Assembly (NCBI GenBank): GCA_030526265.1
Contig: JAUNDE010000004.1
Span: 1-64,000, forward strand
Reading direction: 5' to 3'
Source: Eubacteriales bacterium
Lineage (GTDB): Bacteria > Bacillota > Clostridia > Lachnospirales > Lachnospiraceae
DNA length: 64,000 nt
A program made the translations under genes and the position numbers. The notes beneath the pieces were generated by a model, which was given only the letters and a program-made list of their open reading frames with translations, had not been told where the DNA came from and searched no databases. This document shows, piece by piece, positions 1 through 9,383 of the stretch. Every line of letters starts with the position of its first letter. The stretch's first letter is position 1.

Positions 1-1592
1 GTCGGGAAGAGCAAAACATCACGGATGGCTTCTGCTCCTGTGAGCAGCATACAGAGACGGTCGATTCCGTATCCGATACCACCTGTCGGTGCCATACCGA
101 TCTCAAGTGCATTGAGGAAATCTTCATCTGTGTGCTGTGCTTCCTCATCTCCTGCTTCTGCATTCGCATCCTGCTGTGCGAAACGTTCTGCCTGATCGAT
201 CGGATCATTCAGCTCTGAGTAAGCGTTACACATTTCCCAACCATTCATGAACATCTCGAAACGCTCTACGTATTCCGGATTTCCAGGAATCTTCTTTGTG
301 AGCGGTGAGATCTCGATCGGATGATCCATGACGAATGTCGGCTGGATCAGGTGCTCCTCTGCATATTCTTCGAAGAACATTGCAAGAATGTCACCCTTCT
401 TATGTCTCTCTTCGTATTCGATGTGATGCTCGTCTGCCAGTTTCTTCGCATCTTCTGTTGTCTTCACATCGTTCCAGTCGATACCTGCGTATTTCTTAAC
501 AGCATCTACCATTGTGATTCTCTCGAACGGCTTTCCGAGATCCATCTCGATGCCCTTATATACGATATGTGTTGTTCCGAGAACTTCCTGTGCCACATAG
601 CGGAACATGTTCTCTGTGAGATCCATCATTCCGTTGTAGTCTGTGTATGCCTGGTAAAGCTCCATAAGTGTGAACTCTGGATTATGTCTTGTATCAAGAC
701 CTTCGTTACGGAATACACGTCCGATTTCGTAAACTTTCTCAATACCGCCTACGATCAGTCTCTTAAGGTAAAGCTCAAGAGAAATACGGAGTTTGAAATC
801 TTCGTTAAGTGCATTGAAGTGCGTCTCAAACGGTCTTGCAGAAGCTCCGCCTGCATTGCTTGTAAGGATCGGAGTCTCCACTTCCAGGAATCCCTGATCT
901 CCAAGGAATCTTCTGATCGCGCTGATGATCTTTGAACGCTTGATGAATGTATCTTTTGATTCCGGATTCATGATAAGGTCAACATATCTCTGACGGTATC
1001 TGAGATCTGTATTTGTCATTCCGTGGAATTTCTCCGGAAGAATCTGGAGGCTCTTTGTGAGCAGTGTCAGTTCTTCGGCATGGATAGAAACCTCACCTGT
1101 TTTTGTTCTGAAAGCGTAACCTTTCACACCGTAAATATCACCGATATCAGATTTCTTGAAATCTGCGTATGCATCTGTTCCGATCGCATCTCTTGCAACA
1201 TATACCTGAATGCTGCCTTCCAGATCCTGAATGTTACAGAAAGAAGCTTTTCCCATCACACGCTTGAACATCATACGTCCGGCAATGCTTACGTGGATCG
1301 GACTCGCATCCATGATCGCTCTGCGCTCATTGTAGTCATCGTTGACTGCCTGTTTTGCCTCCTGCTCATCCATTCCTTCTGTATTCACAACTGCTCTTCC
1401 GGCAAGAAGCTCTGCTTCGTGAGCGTTATAGAGTTCTTTCACTTCAAAAGAGTGGTGTGTCTGATCATATTTTGTAATCTGGAAAGGGTCCTTGCCTGCT
1501 TCCTGGAGATTTGCCAGTTTCTCACGGCGAACCTTTCTCAACTGATTGATATCCTGTTCCTGTCCATTCTTCTGTCCAGCCACTTTTTTCAT
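1..1592 (-). CDS. lysS: Lysyl-tRNA synthetase, class II (3' end cut by window edge)
   Basis: This gene charges tRNA-Lys with lysine in the cytoplasm. I translated it from the ATG at 1590-1592; 530 codons are visible before the left edge. An N-terminal OB-fold anticodon-binding region is followed by the class II catalytic core, with motif 2 (FRNEGLDTRHNPEF, then TLMELYQAY) and motif 3 starting at GGIGYGIDRLCMLLTG. The visible part stops at LLFP, where the family normally continues with a short KP-containing tail, so only the extreme C-terminus (or a C-terminal extension) is missing. It lies just downstream of greA on the same strand, a pairing common in Firmicutes. The first few residues (MKKVAGQKNGQEQ) extend slightly beyond the usual family start. 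Confidence 0.96.
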   Translation of the reverse strand, partial: MKKVAGQKNGQEQDINQLRKVRREKLANLQEAGKDPFQITKYDQTHHSFEVKELYNAHEAELLAGRAVVNTEGMDEQEAKQAVNDDYNERRAIMDASPIHVSIAGRMMFKRVMGKASFCNIQDLEGSIQVYVARDAIGTDAYADFKKSDIGDIYGVKGYAFRTKTGEVSIHAEELTLLTKSLQILPEKFHGMTNTDLRYRQRYVDLIMNPESKDTFIKRSKIISAIRRFLGDQGFLEVETPILTSNAGGASARPFETHFNALNEDFKLRISLELYLKRLIVGGIEKVYEIGRVFRNEGLDTRHNPEFTLMELYQAYTDYNGMMDLTENMFRYVAQEVLGTTHIVYKGIEMDLGKPFERITMVDAVKKYAGIDWNDVKTTEDAKKLADEHHIEYEERHKKGDILAMFFEEYAEEHLIQPTFVMDHPIEISPLTKKIPGNPEYVERFEMFMNGWEMCNAYSELNDPIDQAERFAQQDANAEAGDEEAQHTDEDFLNALEIGMAPTGGIGYGIDRLCMLLTGAEAIRDVLLFP

Positions 1593-1651
1593 CTCCTTAC
1601 TTCCTAATCCTTTAGTCTGTCTGTTTCTGATCCTTTGTCTATCGTGATCAA

Positions 1652-2134
1652 TTAGATTGAACGTTCAATCTTTAATACTTTATAAGAAATCTCTCCAACC
1701 TGTGTCTCAACAACAACAGTGTCTCCGACTTTGCGTCCGATCAGAGCTTTTCCTACCGGTGATTCGTTAGAGATCTTACCCTGAAGGCTGTTTGCTTCTG
1801 TTGAGCCTACAATACTGAATTCCATCTCTTCTTCGAATTCTTCATCATATACAACAACTGTACATCCGATGCTGATCTTGTCGAGATTCACTTCATCTTC
1901 TACGACAACTTCAACATTTTTCAAAATCTTCTCTAATTCTTCGATTCTTGCCTCGATGTCACGCTGCTCATCTTTTGCTGCATCATATTCAGCATTCTCT
2001 GAAAGATCTCCCTGTTCTCTTGCCTCTTTGATCTTCTGAGCAACTTCTTTACGTTTAACGACTTTGAGGTTCTCAAGTTCATCTTCAAGGTTCTTGAGAC
2101 CTGCATAGGTCAAAATAATCTTCTTACTTTCCAT
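1652..2134 (-). CDS. greA: Transcription elongation factor GreA
   Basis: GreA rescues backtracked RNA polymerase by inserting its coiled coil into the secondary channel and stimulating transcript cleavage. The start is the ATG at 2132-2134 ([14 protein letters not shown]), because AAAGGAGC lies just upstream; a longer in-frame reading up to 2224 lacks this site and adds an unrelated tail. The product is 160 residues, the normal family length. The N-terminal coiled coil contains [18 protein letters not shown], whose acidic tip residues are the family signature, and the C-terminal FKBP-like domain contains [14 protein letters not shown]. It is probably cotranscribed with dusB upstream and lysS downstream. 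Confidence 0.97.
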   Translation of the reverse strand: MESKKIILTYAGLKNLEDELENLKVVKRKEVAQKIKEAREQGDLSENAEYDAAKDEQRDIEARIEELEKILKNVEVVVEDEVNLDKISIGCTVVVYDEEFEEEMEFSIVGSTEANSLQGKISNESPVGKALIGRKVGDTVVVETQVGEISYKVLKIERSI

Positions 2135-2303
2135 TTTATCTGCTCCTTTTTCGTCCCGGCGAATTTTTCGATAACAGGCGATAACTCCAAAAACGAGAAA
2201 ATTACGCCTTCTTTCACAATTCAAATATTATACAGAATCACGCAAACGATGTCAATAAAAATATGCCGTCAAAACATGATTATTCCTTGTATTTCCGCCA
2301 TTT

Positions 2304-3254
2304 TTACAACTTCTCAAGCAAGGCTTCCAGTTCTTCGTACGATTCTACCTGATTCACCATATCTCTAAGCTTTGCGGAACCCTTCATTCCTTTCGTATAC
2401 CATGCGACATGCTTGCGCATTTCCCGGATACCGAGGTAGTCTCCTTTGAACTCGATCTGAAGTCCGGCATGGCGAAGGATCGTTTCCTTTATCATATCGA
2501 TATCCGGCCGTTCCGGGATCTGTCCGGTCTCTTCGAACACCTTCAGTTCATGGAAGATCCACGGATTTCCCTGTGCTCCTCTGCCGATCATTACACCGTC
2601 GCATCCGGTCTGCTCACGCATCTGCTTTGCTTTCTGCGCACTTGTCACATCCCCGTTTCCGATGACCGGAATGCTTACTGCCTCTTTGACCTGTCGGATG
2701 ATATTCCAGTCCGCCCTGCCGGAATAATACTGCTCCCTCGTTCTTCCGTGCACAGCAACTGCTGCCGCCCCGGCTTCCTCCGCGATCTTCGCGATCGCGA
2801 CCGCATTGATACACGTATCATCAAATCCCTTTCGGATCTTGACCGTCACAGGCTTCTCGATCGCCTTCACCGTTTCAGATACAATATTATATACATCCTG
2901 AGGTTTTTTCATGAGTGCGGAACCTTCTCCATTTCTTACCACTTTCGGAACCGGACATCCCATATTGATATCCAGGATCTGAAAAGGGAGTTCCTCGATG
3001 CGCTTTGCCTGCTCACTGATGATCTTTGGATCCGAGCCAAACAGCTGCAGTGATACCGGATATTCATCCGGATGAATCGTAAGCAGTGCTTTTGTATTGC
3101 GGTTATTGTATTGTAATGCTTTTGCGCTGATCATCTCCATACACAAAAGTCCCGCTCCCTGCTCTCGGCAAAGCAGACGAAATGGCAGGTCTGTTACTCC
3201 TGCCATGGGTGCCAGAATGTACGGATGTCTGATCTCGACATTTCCAATCTGCAT
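2304..3254 (-). CDS. dusB: tRNA-dihydrouridine synthase (DusB family)
   Basis: This FMN enzyme reduces uridine to dihydrouridine in tRNA D-loops. At 316 residues it has normal length. The TIM barrel begins with APMAGVTDLPFR, the catalytic Cys sits in DINMGCPVPKV (about residue 100), and VKIRKGF, HGRTREQYYSG, IGNGDVTS and GVMIGRGAQGNPW complete the FMN and substrate-binding set. It starts 33 bases downstream of the coaX stop, on the same strand, and is followed by greA and lysS. The dusB-greA-lysS order is common in Clostridia. Assignment to DusB rather than another Dus subgroup rests on the motif set and context. Confidence 0.95.
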   Translation of the reverse strand: MQIGNVEIRHPYILAPMAGVTDLPFRLLCREQGAGLLCMEMISAKALQYNNRNTKALLTIHPDEYPVSLQLFGSDPKIISEQAKRIEELPFQILDINMGCPVPKVVRNGEGSALMKKPQDVYNIVSETVKAIEKPVTVKIRKGFDDTCINAVAIAKIAEEAGAAAVAVHGRTREQYYSGRADWNIIRQVKEAVSIPVIGNGDVTSAQKAKQMREQTGCDGVMIGRGAQGNPWIFHELKVFEETGQIPERPDIDMIKETILRHAGLQIEFKGDYLGIREMRKHVAWYTKGMKGSAKLRDMVNQVESYEELEALLEKL

Positions 3255-3287
3255 ATATATTCCTCGTTTTTTCCGTCTTTTTCTTAC

Positions 3288-4061
3288 TTAACGTCTGTTA
3301 TTCTTCTCATAGATCATCTGAAGACCTTTCAGCGTAAGATCGGAATCGTAGAAATCGATCTTGTCTGTCTCTTTTACAATGATATTTCCGAGTCCTCCGG
3401 TCGCCACGACTTTCGCATCCGGATAGCCCGACTCTTCTTTGATCTTCTCGATGATGTATTCCGTCTGACCGATATATCCATATACAAGTCCAGCCTGCAT
3501 ACTGGAGATCGTTTCTCTGGCGAGGATAGACTTCGGCTTCCTGATCTCAATCTCCGGCAGCATTGCTGCACCTCCCCAGAGTGCTCTTGCTGATGTCCGG
3601 ATACCCGGAGCTGTCACACCGCAGCCGAATGTTCCGTCAGGTTCTACCAGATCATATGTTGTTGCTGTTCCGAAATCCACAACGATCACCGGACCGCCAT
3701 ACAATGTATACGCCGCAACAGCATCAACGATACGGTCTGCGCCGGTCTGTCTCGGCTGCTCTGTCGCCACACGGATCCCGGTCTTGATCCCGGCGGATAC
3801 TACGATCGGCTTCACATGAAAATACTTGATGATCGCGCTTCCAAAAGAATGCATGATATCCGGCACAACCGACGCAATGATCACTGCATCGACTTTATTC
3901 GGATCCATGTCCTGATTTCTCAGAAGATCGCGAAGTGCAACACCGTACTCATCCGATGTACGTGACATCTTTGTTGTCAACCGGAATTTTCCAAGAAGCT
4001 CCTTTCCCTCAAAAACGCCTAATGTGATATTGGTATTTCCGATGTCAATTGCTAACAGCAT
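3288..4061 (-). CDS. coaX: Type III pantothenate kinase
   Basis: CoaX phosphorylates pantothenate, the first step of coenzyme A synthesis, and needs a monovalent cation. The start is the ATG at 4059-4061 ([11 protein letters not shown]), preceded by AGGAGG at good spacing; the in-frame reading upstream to 4088 adds a poorly placed tail. The product is 257 residues. Visible ASKHA-fold motifs are [12 protein letters not shown] (phosphate 1), [13 protein letters not shown] and [11 protein letters not shown] (substrate and metal site), and ATGGLG near the C-terminus. It sits between birA and dusB. In Firmicutes birA and coaX are often neighbours. No homologue of the type I or II kinases was seen here. 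Confidence 0.95.
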   Translation of the reverse strand: MLLAIDIGNTNITLGVFEGKELLGKFRLTTKMSRTSDEYGVALRDLLRNQDMDPNKVDAVIIASVVPDIMHSFGSAIIKYFHVKPIVVSAGIKTGIRVATEQPRQTGADRIVDAVAAYTLYGGPVIVVDFGTATTYDLVEPDGTFGCGVTAPGIRTSARALWGGAAMLPEIEIRKPKSILARETISSMQAGLVYGYIGQTEYIIEKIKEESGYPDAKVVATGGLGNIIVKETDKIDFYDSDLTLKGLQMIYEKNNRR

Positions 4062-4074
4062 GTTGTAATTCCTC

Positions 4075-4422
4075 CTATTCTTCCACATCTATTTCTTCGC
4101 CGAGGAAGAACACTTTAAAGTAGACCTGCAGCGCCTGAAGAAGATCTGCCTTCTCCACCTGTAATTTCTTAATCAGCAGGCGGCTTCCGATATCATCAAA
4201 CATCGGATCGAAATCTTCTGTCGTCACCTCAAAGTTCAGGTCCCCGTTTTCTTCGAACACAAGTGTCAGTATTCCGCCCACGTCATTGACATAGAGCACG
4301 CACATGATCTTTAATTCGTCTTTCACATAATCCGGAAGCGCTTCAAAATCCGGATTCAGATAATACTTTTCCTCATACGAGTTTGCTCCGCAGAGCACGA
4401 TTCTATCCTCATACATACCCAT
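4075..4422 (-). CDS. Conserved small protein of unknown function (DUF6145-like)
   Basis: I do not recognise a function. The 115-residue product is acidic and probably cytoplasmic, with no signal peptide or membrane segment. It opens with [21 protein letters not shown] and alternates hydrophobic strands with acidic loops. Its start overlaps the birA stop by 14 bases, and its stop is 13 bases before the coaX start, so it is translationally packed between two cofactor genes (biotin, CoA). The same kind of small protein is, as far as I recall, found in Lachnospiraceae next to birA and coaX; the family name DUF6145 is from memory and uncertain. A role linked to biotin or CoA metabolism is only a guess from position. 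Confidence 0.8.
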   Translation of the reverse strand: MGMYEDRIVLCGANSYEEKYYLNPDFEALPDYVKDELKIMCVLYVNDVGGILTLVFEENGDLNFEVTTEDFDPMFDDIGSRLLIKKLQVEKADLLQALQVYFKVFFLGEEIDVEE

Positions 4423-5386
4423 AGATTCCCCTTACGGACACTTCACCGGCATAAATGCGCACAAACTCACCGTCTTCTTTCTTGACGATGAGTTCACCCA
4501 TTTCATTGATACCGAGTGCATGTCCCTGATATTCATTCGAAGGTTCCAGCACTTTCACGTCCCTGTCCCGATTCACAAGTAAAGAATTATATTCTTCCTG
4601 TATTCCGGAAAGATCCCCTTCTTCTACAAACTTACCATAATAGTATTCAAACTGTCTCATCGTTTCCGCAATAAGCTCTGACCGCTTCACGATATTTCCG
4701 GTTTCCAGATAAAGTGAAGTCGCATGGCTGAGCTCCTTTGGAAAATGCTTTGTATTCACATTGATTCCGACACCGATCACAACCGACTGGATATAATCCA
4801 TTTCCATTGTCATCTCTGTTAGCATACCACACACTTTTTTCCCGTTCAATACAATATCGTTCGGCCATTTGATCTTTGCGTCGACATTCGCCATTTCCCG
4901 CATCGCTTTTGCGACACTCTGTGCCATCACAAGAGTGAGCATGGATGCCTGATCCGGGCGGATGTCAGGCTTCAGCAGAAGGCTCATGTAAATACTCGAG
5001 CCCGCCGGAGATTCCCACACACGACCGCGTCTTCCTTTTCCGGCCGTCTGCTTGTCCGATACGATCAGCGTTCCATGCCCTCCGGTCTCATCACCGACCC
5101 GCTTCGCATAATTGTTCGTAGAATCAACTTCAGGGAAATACTGAATCGTATTTCCCGCCCATGTAGTCTCTATTAAGCTTTCGATCTCCGCCTTTGACAT
5201 CACGTCCGGAGATTCTACAAGGCGGTACCCTCTGTTTCGCACCGCCTCGATCTCATAACCTTCACTTTTTAATTTCTCGATTACTTTCCAGACAGCAGTT
5301 CTGGAAACACCCAGTTCCTCACACAGCTGCTGCCCGGAAATATATCCGTCTGCCTCGCGCAGCACAGATAATATCTTTGATTTCAT
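4409..5386 (-). CDS. birA: Bifunctional biotin operon repressor / biotin-protein ligase
   Basis: BirA attaches biotin to carboxylases and, with biotinyl-AMP as corepressor, binds biotin operators. The 325-residue product has an N-terminal winged helix (about 1-60; SGQQLCEELGVSRTAVWKV), so it is the regulatory class. The ligase domain follows, with the adenylate loop GKGRRGRVWESPAG, then KWPNDIVLNGKKVCGML and a C-terminal SH3-like domain. It starts 3 bases after the argF stop and overlaps the next gene by 14 bases. Its ribosome binding site is weak, which suggests coupling to argF translation. No biotin synthesis or transport gene is visible in the window, so its operator targets must lie elsewhere. 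Confidence 0.95.
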   Translation of the reverse strand: MKSKILSVLREADGYISGQQLCEELGVSRTAVWKVIEKLKSEGYEIEAVRNRGYRLVESPDVMSKAEIESLIETTWAGNTIQYFPEVDSTNNYAKRVGDETGGHGTLIVSDKQTAGKGRRGRVWESPAGSSIYMSLLLKPDIRPDQASMLTLVMAQSVAKAMREMANVDAKIKWPNDIVLNGKKVCGMLTEMTMEMDYIQSVVIGVGINVNTKHFPKELSHATSLYLETGNIVKRSELIAETMRQFEYYYGKFVEEGDLSGIQEEYNSLLVNRDRDVKVLEPSNEYQGHALGINEMGELIVKKEDGEFVRIYAGEVSVRGIYGYV

Positions 5387-5389
5387 ATA

Positions 5390-6325
5390 CTATTCACCCA
5401 ATGTGGCAACCATGATCGCCTTGATCGTATGCAGACGATTCTCAGCCTCATCAAATACTTTTGATGCTTCGCTCTCGAATACTTCTGTTGTAACTTCCTT
5501 CTCTTTGTTTGCCGGAAGACAGTGCGAGAAGATCGTTGTATCCTTTCCGGTTCTCTTCATGAGCGCAGCATTCACCTGATATGGTGCGGAAAGCTTGATA
5601 CGCTCTACCTGTTTCTTCTCTTCACCCATAGAATACCATACGTCTGTGTAGAGGATATCTGCTCCCTCTACAACGTCAAGAGAATCCGAGATCGTCACTG
5701 TTGATCCCGCTTCTTTTGCAAGTGCTTCACATGTTTCGACGAGCTCTTTTTTCGGCCACAGTTTCTTTGGCGCAGAGATTGCGATATCCACTCCGACTTT
5801 CGCACATCCTACAAGCAGACTGTTTGCCACATTGTTGCGTCCGTCACCAAGATACACAAGCTTCAGTCCCTTTACGTATCCGAAATGTTCTTTCAGCGTA
5901 AGGAATGTCGCAAGAACCTGTGTCGGATGCCATTCATCTGTAAGACCGTTCCATACCGGAACGCCGCTGTATTCTGCAAGTGCCTCTACATATTCGTGAT
6001 CAAATCCACGGAACTCAATGCCGTCAAACATACGCCCGAGTACACGTGCTGTATCTTCGATACTTTCTTTTTCACCAAGCTGAAGTTCACTTCCTGCAAG
6101 GTATGTTGCCATCGCACCCTCTTCCTGTGCTCCGACTGTAAATGCACAGCGTGTTCTTGTAGATGGTTTTTCGAAGATCAGGGCAATGTTTTTGCCGGCC
6201 AGGCTGTTTCCTCTGATCCCCTGTTTTCTCTTCTCTTTCAACTCCTGTGCAAGATCCACCAGATACATGATCTCTTCCGGTGTAAGATCCAGTAATTTCA
6301 AAAAGCTGCGTCCCTTCATGTTCAT
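5390..6325 (-). CDS. argF: Ornithine carbamoyltransferase
   Basis: This enzyme joins carbamoyl phosphate and ornithine to citrulline. The carbamoyl-phosphate motif STRTR lies at residues 55-59, HPTQVLATF at about 127-135 (written HPTQ in the core), the SMG ornithine loop in [11 protein letters not shown] near 234, and HCLPA at 268-272. The length of 311 residues is normal. The start at 6325 has GAGGA nine bases upstream. It stands apart from other arginine genes, so it could serve either arginine synthesis or the catabolic arginine deiminase pathway; no arcA or arcC is seen here. The neighbours are an SPFH protein upstream (40-base gap) and birA downstream. Confidence 0.95.
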   Translation of the reverse strand: MNMKGRSFLKLLDLTPEEIMYLVDLAQELKEKRKQGIRGNSLAGKNIALIFEKPSTRTRCAFTVGAQEEGAMATYLAGSELQLGEKESIEDTARVLGRMFDGIEFRGFDHEYVEALAEYSGVPVWNGLTDEWHPTQVLATFLTLKEHFGYVKGLKLVYLGDGRNNVANSLLVGCAKVGVDIAISAPKKLWPKKELVETCEALAKEAGSTVTISDSLDVVEGADILYTDVWYSMGEEKKQVERIKLSAPYQVNAALMKRTGKDTTIFSHCLPANKEKEVTTEVFESEASKVFDEAENRLHTIKAIMVATLGE

Positions 6326-6364
6326 TTCTCAAGTCCTCATTTCCTAGTATAGTTTATTAAATCA

Positions 6365-7303
6365 TTACGGCTGTCTTGCGCTGATCTCCGAAATGGATTT
6401 CACAAGTCCTGCCATCCCCTGAATCTCAGATGGGATAATGATTTTTGTCGCTTTGCCGTCTGCAGCCTTCTCAAATGCCTCCAGACTCTTCATCGTGAGC
6501 ACTGCCTCATCTGCTCCCGCCTCTTTGAGGTAACGGATTCCTTCCGCATTTGCCTGCTGCACCTTCAGGATCGCCTCGGCTTCACCTTCTGCCTCTTTGA
6601 TCATCTTTTCCTTCTGTGCTTCTGCACGGAGGATCGCTGCCTGTTTCTCAGCCTCTGCATCAAGAATCGCTGATTCTTTCTTTCCTTCTGCCACAAGGAT
6701 CGTAGATTTTTTCTCACCTTCTGCACGGAGGATCGCTTCACGTCTCTCTCGCTCTGCCTTCATCTGTTTCTCCATCGCATCCTGGATCGCTGCAGGTGGG
6801 ATAATGTTCTTAAGCTCCACACGATTCACCTTGATTCCCCATGGATCTGTCGCAACATCAAGTGATGCTCTCATCTTTGTGTTGATCGTCTCTCTTGATG
6901 TAAGTGTCTGGTCTAATTCCAGATCACCGATGATATTACGAAGTGTTGTCGCTGTCAGATTCTCAATCGCCATGATCGGATTTGCAACTCCATAACAGAA
7001 CATCTTCGGATCTGTGATCTGATAAAATACAACCGTATCAATTCTCATTGTTACGTTATCTTTTGTGATAACCGGCTGTGGAGCAAAATCCACGACCTGC
7101 TCTTTCAGATCCACTTTTCTGGCCACACGATCGATAATCGGCAGTTTAAAGTGAAGACCCGTCCCCCATGTTGCCTGATAGGCACCGAGTCTCTCAACAA
7201 CAAGTGCCTGTGCCTGTCTGACAATGCGTATACAAGATACTGCCGTGAACAGTGCGATTATGACGAGCAGTAAAAATAATATTCTAAACATAACTCCTAA
7301 CAT
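6365..7303 (-). CDS. SPFH / stomatin-like membrane protease-associated protein (QmcA type)
   Basis: The 312-residue protein has one N-terminal membrane helix (about 5-25) followed by an SPFH (band 7) domain, with VVERLGAYQATWGTGLHFK and PIIDRVARKVDLKEQ as landmarks. A long charged Ala/Glu/Lys-rich coiled coil (about 190-250) and a short conserved tail follow. Such proteins form oligomeric rings at membrane microdomains, often working with NfeD proteins or FtsH. Its partner is directly upstream: an NfeD gene ending 13 bases before this start. The ATG at 7301-7303 is preceded by AAGGAG at normal spacing. Which process it supports in this organism cannot be read from sequence. Confidence 0.92.
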   Translation of the reverse strand: MLGVMFRILFLLLVIIALFTAVSCIRIVRQAQALVVERLGAYQATWGTGLHFKLPIIDRVARKVDLKEQVVDFAPQPVITKDNVTMRIDTVVFYQITDPKMFCYGVANPIMAIENLTATTLRNIIGDLELDQTLTSRETINTKMRASLDVATDPWGIKVNRVELKNIIPPAAIQDAMEKQMKAERERREAILRAEGEKKSTILVAEGKKESAILDAEAEKQAAILRAEAQKEKMIKEAEGEAEAILKVQQANAEGIRYLKEAGADEAVLTMKSLEAFEKAADGKATKIIIPSEIQGMAGLVKSISEISARQP

Positions 7304-7316
7304 TTCATTTTCTCCT

Positions 7317-7742
7317 TTATTCTTTTACAACTAATTTTACACCCTGTATTGCTTCTACAAGAACGGTTCTTCCCTCCGGAATGACCATATCCGGATCTGA
7401 TGTCTTCGCAGACCACTCCTGGCCGTTGATCTCGACCCGTCCTTTTGCACGCAATGTATCAATCTCTTCCAGTACGACTGCCTGCTGTCCGATCAGACGG
7501 TCTGCATTCGTTCTTAATCTGTCTTTATTAAAATATTTCATCACCAGCGGTCTCGTGAGGATCAGCGTCACGACGGACACGATCAGAAACACGATCACCT
7601 GAACCGGAAGACTGAATCCGATCACAGATGCAAGGATCGCGACCAGTGCTCCGGCAGCAAACCATATCGTGGTGAGTCCCATTGTCAGTATCTCAACGAT
7701 CAGCAGTAACACAAACAGTATCAGCCATCCAAGTGTATACAT
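7317..7742 (-). CDS. NfeD family membrane protein
   Basis: This short NfeD protein of 141 residues has three to four hydrophobic helices in the first 80 residues and a C-terminal OB-fold (IGQQAVVLEEIDTLRAKGRV, then NGQEWSAKTSD). NfeD proteins pair with SPFH scaffolds, and the SPFH gene follows 13 bases downstream. The start at 7740-7742 is chosen because GAGGTGG lies six bases before it; an in-frame reading from 7766 would place the site inside the gene. A well-formed promoter lies about 50 bases upstream, so this gene probably opens the run nfeD-SPFH-argF-birA-coaX. Confidence 0.88.
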   Translation of the reverse strand: MYTLGWLILFVLLLIVEILTMGLTTIWFAAGALVAILASVIGFSLPVQVIVFLIVSVVTLILTRPLVMKYFNKDRLRTNADRLIGQQAVVLEEIDTLRAKGRVEINGQEWSAKTSDPDMVIPEGRTVLVEAIQGVKLVVKE

Positions 7743-7779
7743 ATGCACCACCTCTTCCCAAACCATTCACTATTAACCT

Positions 7780-7820
7780 ACTGTTTATACAGTATAAATC
7801 GCATATGGCACGTATGTCAA
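7780..7820 (-). promoter_or_regulatory. Promoter of the nfeD-SPFH-argF run, with small dyad
   Basis: On the minus strand TTGACA (7815-7820) and TATACT (7791-7796) are separated by 18 bases, close to the sigma-A consensus. A short dyad ACTGT-TTAT-ACAGT (7780-7793) overlaps the downstream edge of the -10 box and could be an operator or chance. The distance to the nfeD start is about 50 bases. Confidence 0.7.
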
Positions 7821-7871
7821 TATGCATTATTATACATTTTATTGCATAAACATGTATTGTTTATTTATATT

Positions 7872-8678
7872 TTATTTTCTTCTCTGTCTTCCGGCCTCAA
7901 ACATCAGAACGGTAGCTGCGATCGCCGCATTCAGTGATTCCACTCTTCCGGCCATCGGAATACGGATGTATGTATCCGCGAGCTGTGCCACCTCATCGCT
8001 GAGACCATTTCCTTCATTTCCGATAAAGAATGCTGCCGCCTTATGATAGTCATGATCATCGTAATTGCTTTTCCCTTCAAGATGCGCCGCGTATGTATTC
8101 ACACCTGCCTTTTTCATCTCTCCTATCGTTTCTGTCAGGTTTTCCACATATTGAAACGGCATGCGGAATACCGATCCCATTGTCGAGCGTATTACCTTTG
8201 GATTGAATACATCCACACAATCTTTACTCATGATGATCCCAGTCACTCCGGCAGCCTCCGCAGTACGAAGGATCGTCCCCATATTTCCGGGATCCTGAAG
8301 ATTCTCCAGTACAAGCAGCAAAGGCTCCGGTCCGTCCGGATCTTTCTGCCATAGATCTGACAGCCTCGCACTCTCTCTTCCCTGTCTCACCACACAGAGC
8401 ACTCCCTGTGGGTGCTGTGTATCAGATACATACTGGAATACCGTGTCTGCAAAGACTTCAAACTCACAGCCACTCTCGCGTCTGCGCCCGTCCACGAGCT
8501 GTTTCTCCTTTTTATAGAATCCTTCTGTGACATACAGTTCCTTCAGGCTCTCTTTCGGAACCTCCTGAAACATGCGGATTCCTTCCACGAGAAATACTTT
8601 CTCCGTATCACGCGCTTTTCTTCTCTTTTTCAAATTCACAAGCCGTTTTACTTTTGCATTTGATGTGCTTGTAATCAT
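7872..8678 (-). CDS. RNA 2'-O-methyltransferase, TrmH/SpoU family
   Basis: The 268-residue protein has an N-terminal substrate-binding L30e-like domain (about 1-95, starting MITSTSNAKVKRLVNLKKRR) and a C-terminal SPOUT knot. The three SpoU motifs are visible: GNMGTILRTAEAAG, FIGNEGNGLSDEV and IPMAGRVESLNAAIAA. It uses SAM to methylate a ribose 2'-OH in rRNA or tRNA; the exact target cannot be told, and RlmB-like 23S rRNA is the usual guess. It starts 15 bases after the response-regulator stop with AGGAGAA before the ATG, so it is probably the last gene of that operon. Confidence 0.9.
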   Translation of the reverse strand: MITSTSNAKVKRLVNLKKRRKARDTEKVFLVEGIRMFQEVPKESLKELYVTEGFYKKEKQLVDGRRRESGCEFEVFADTVFQYVSDTQHPQGVLCVVRQGRESARLSDLWQKDPDGPEPLLLVLENLQDPGNMGTILRTAEAAGVTGIIMSKDCVDVFNPKVIRSTMGSVFRMPFQYVENLTETIGEMKKAGVNTYAAHLEGKSNYDDHDYHKAAAFFIGNEGNGLSDEVAQLADTYIRIPMAGRVESLNAAIAATVLMFEAGRQRRK

Positions 8679-8693
8679 ACCTGTTTTCTCCTG

Positions 8694-9383
8694 CTATACT
8701 TTAAATCTGTATCCGACTCCCCAGATCGTCTCAATGTACTGTGGATTGGATGTGTCCATCTCTATTTTCTCACGGATCTTTTTAATATGAACCGTTACCG
8801 TTGCAATATCTCCGATCGATTCCATATCCCAGATCTCACTGAACAGTTCATCCTTTGTATACACATGATTCGGATGGCTCGCAAGAAATGTAAGAAGGTC
8901 AAATTCCTTTGTCGTGAACGCTTTCTCTTCCCCATTGATCCATACCCTTCTGGCAGTCGTATCGATCTTAAGACCCCGGATTTCAATAACTTTATTCACC
9001 TCTGCAGCACTTCCGACAAGACGTTCGTATCTGGCAAGATGTGCTTTTACTCTCGCTACAAGCTCGCTCGGGCTAAATGGCTTCGTCATATAGTCATCCG
9101 CTCCAAGTCCAAGACCTCTGATCTTGTCAATATCATCTTTCTTTGCAGAAACCATGATGATCGGTGTATTCTTTTTCTCGCGGACACTGCGGCAGATCTC
9201 AAATCCGTCTACTCCCGGAAGCATAAGATCCAGAATGATCAGGTCATAGTCCTCTGTCAGTGCTTTCTGAAGCCCGGCAAGTCCATCACTGGCAACTGCC
9301 ACCTCAAATCCGGACAATTCCAGATAATCTCTTTCGAGCTCCACGATCGCGCTCTCATCTTCTACAATTAATATCTTACTCAT
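8694..9383 (-). CDS. OmpR/PhoB-family response regulator
   Basis: This is a DNA-binding output protein of a two-component system. The receiver domain (1-120) has the acidic pair in VEDE (residues 7-10), the phosphoacceptor Asp52 in IILDLMLPGVDG, the switch Ser/Thr in MVSAKK and the conserved Lys in TKPFSP. A winged-helix output domain (about 130-229) ends with TIWGVGYRFKV. It overlaps the 3' end of the sensor kinase gene by 8 bases, so the two are translationally coupled, with the kinase translated first. Its targets are unknown; no dyad specific to it was identified. Confidence 0.95.
   Translation of the reverse strand: MSKILIVEDESAIVELERDYLELSGFEVAVASDGLAGLQKALTEDYDLIILDLMLPGVDGFEICRSVREKKNTPIIMVSAKKDDIDKIRGLGLGADDYMTKPFSPSELVARVKAHLARYERLVGSAAEVNKVIEIRGLKIDTTARRVWINGEEKAFTTKEFDLLTFLASHPNHVYTKDELFSEIWDMESIGDIATVTVHIKKIREKIEMDTSNPQYIETIWGVGYRFKV

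Noticed and set aside
2409..3053. 214-codon plus-strand frame opposite dusB
   Set aside because: It is antisense to the well-supported dusB and has no ribosome binding site.
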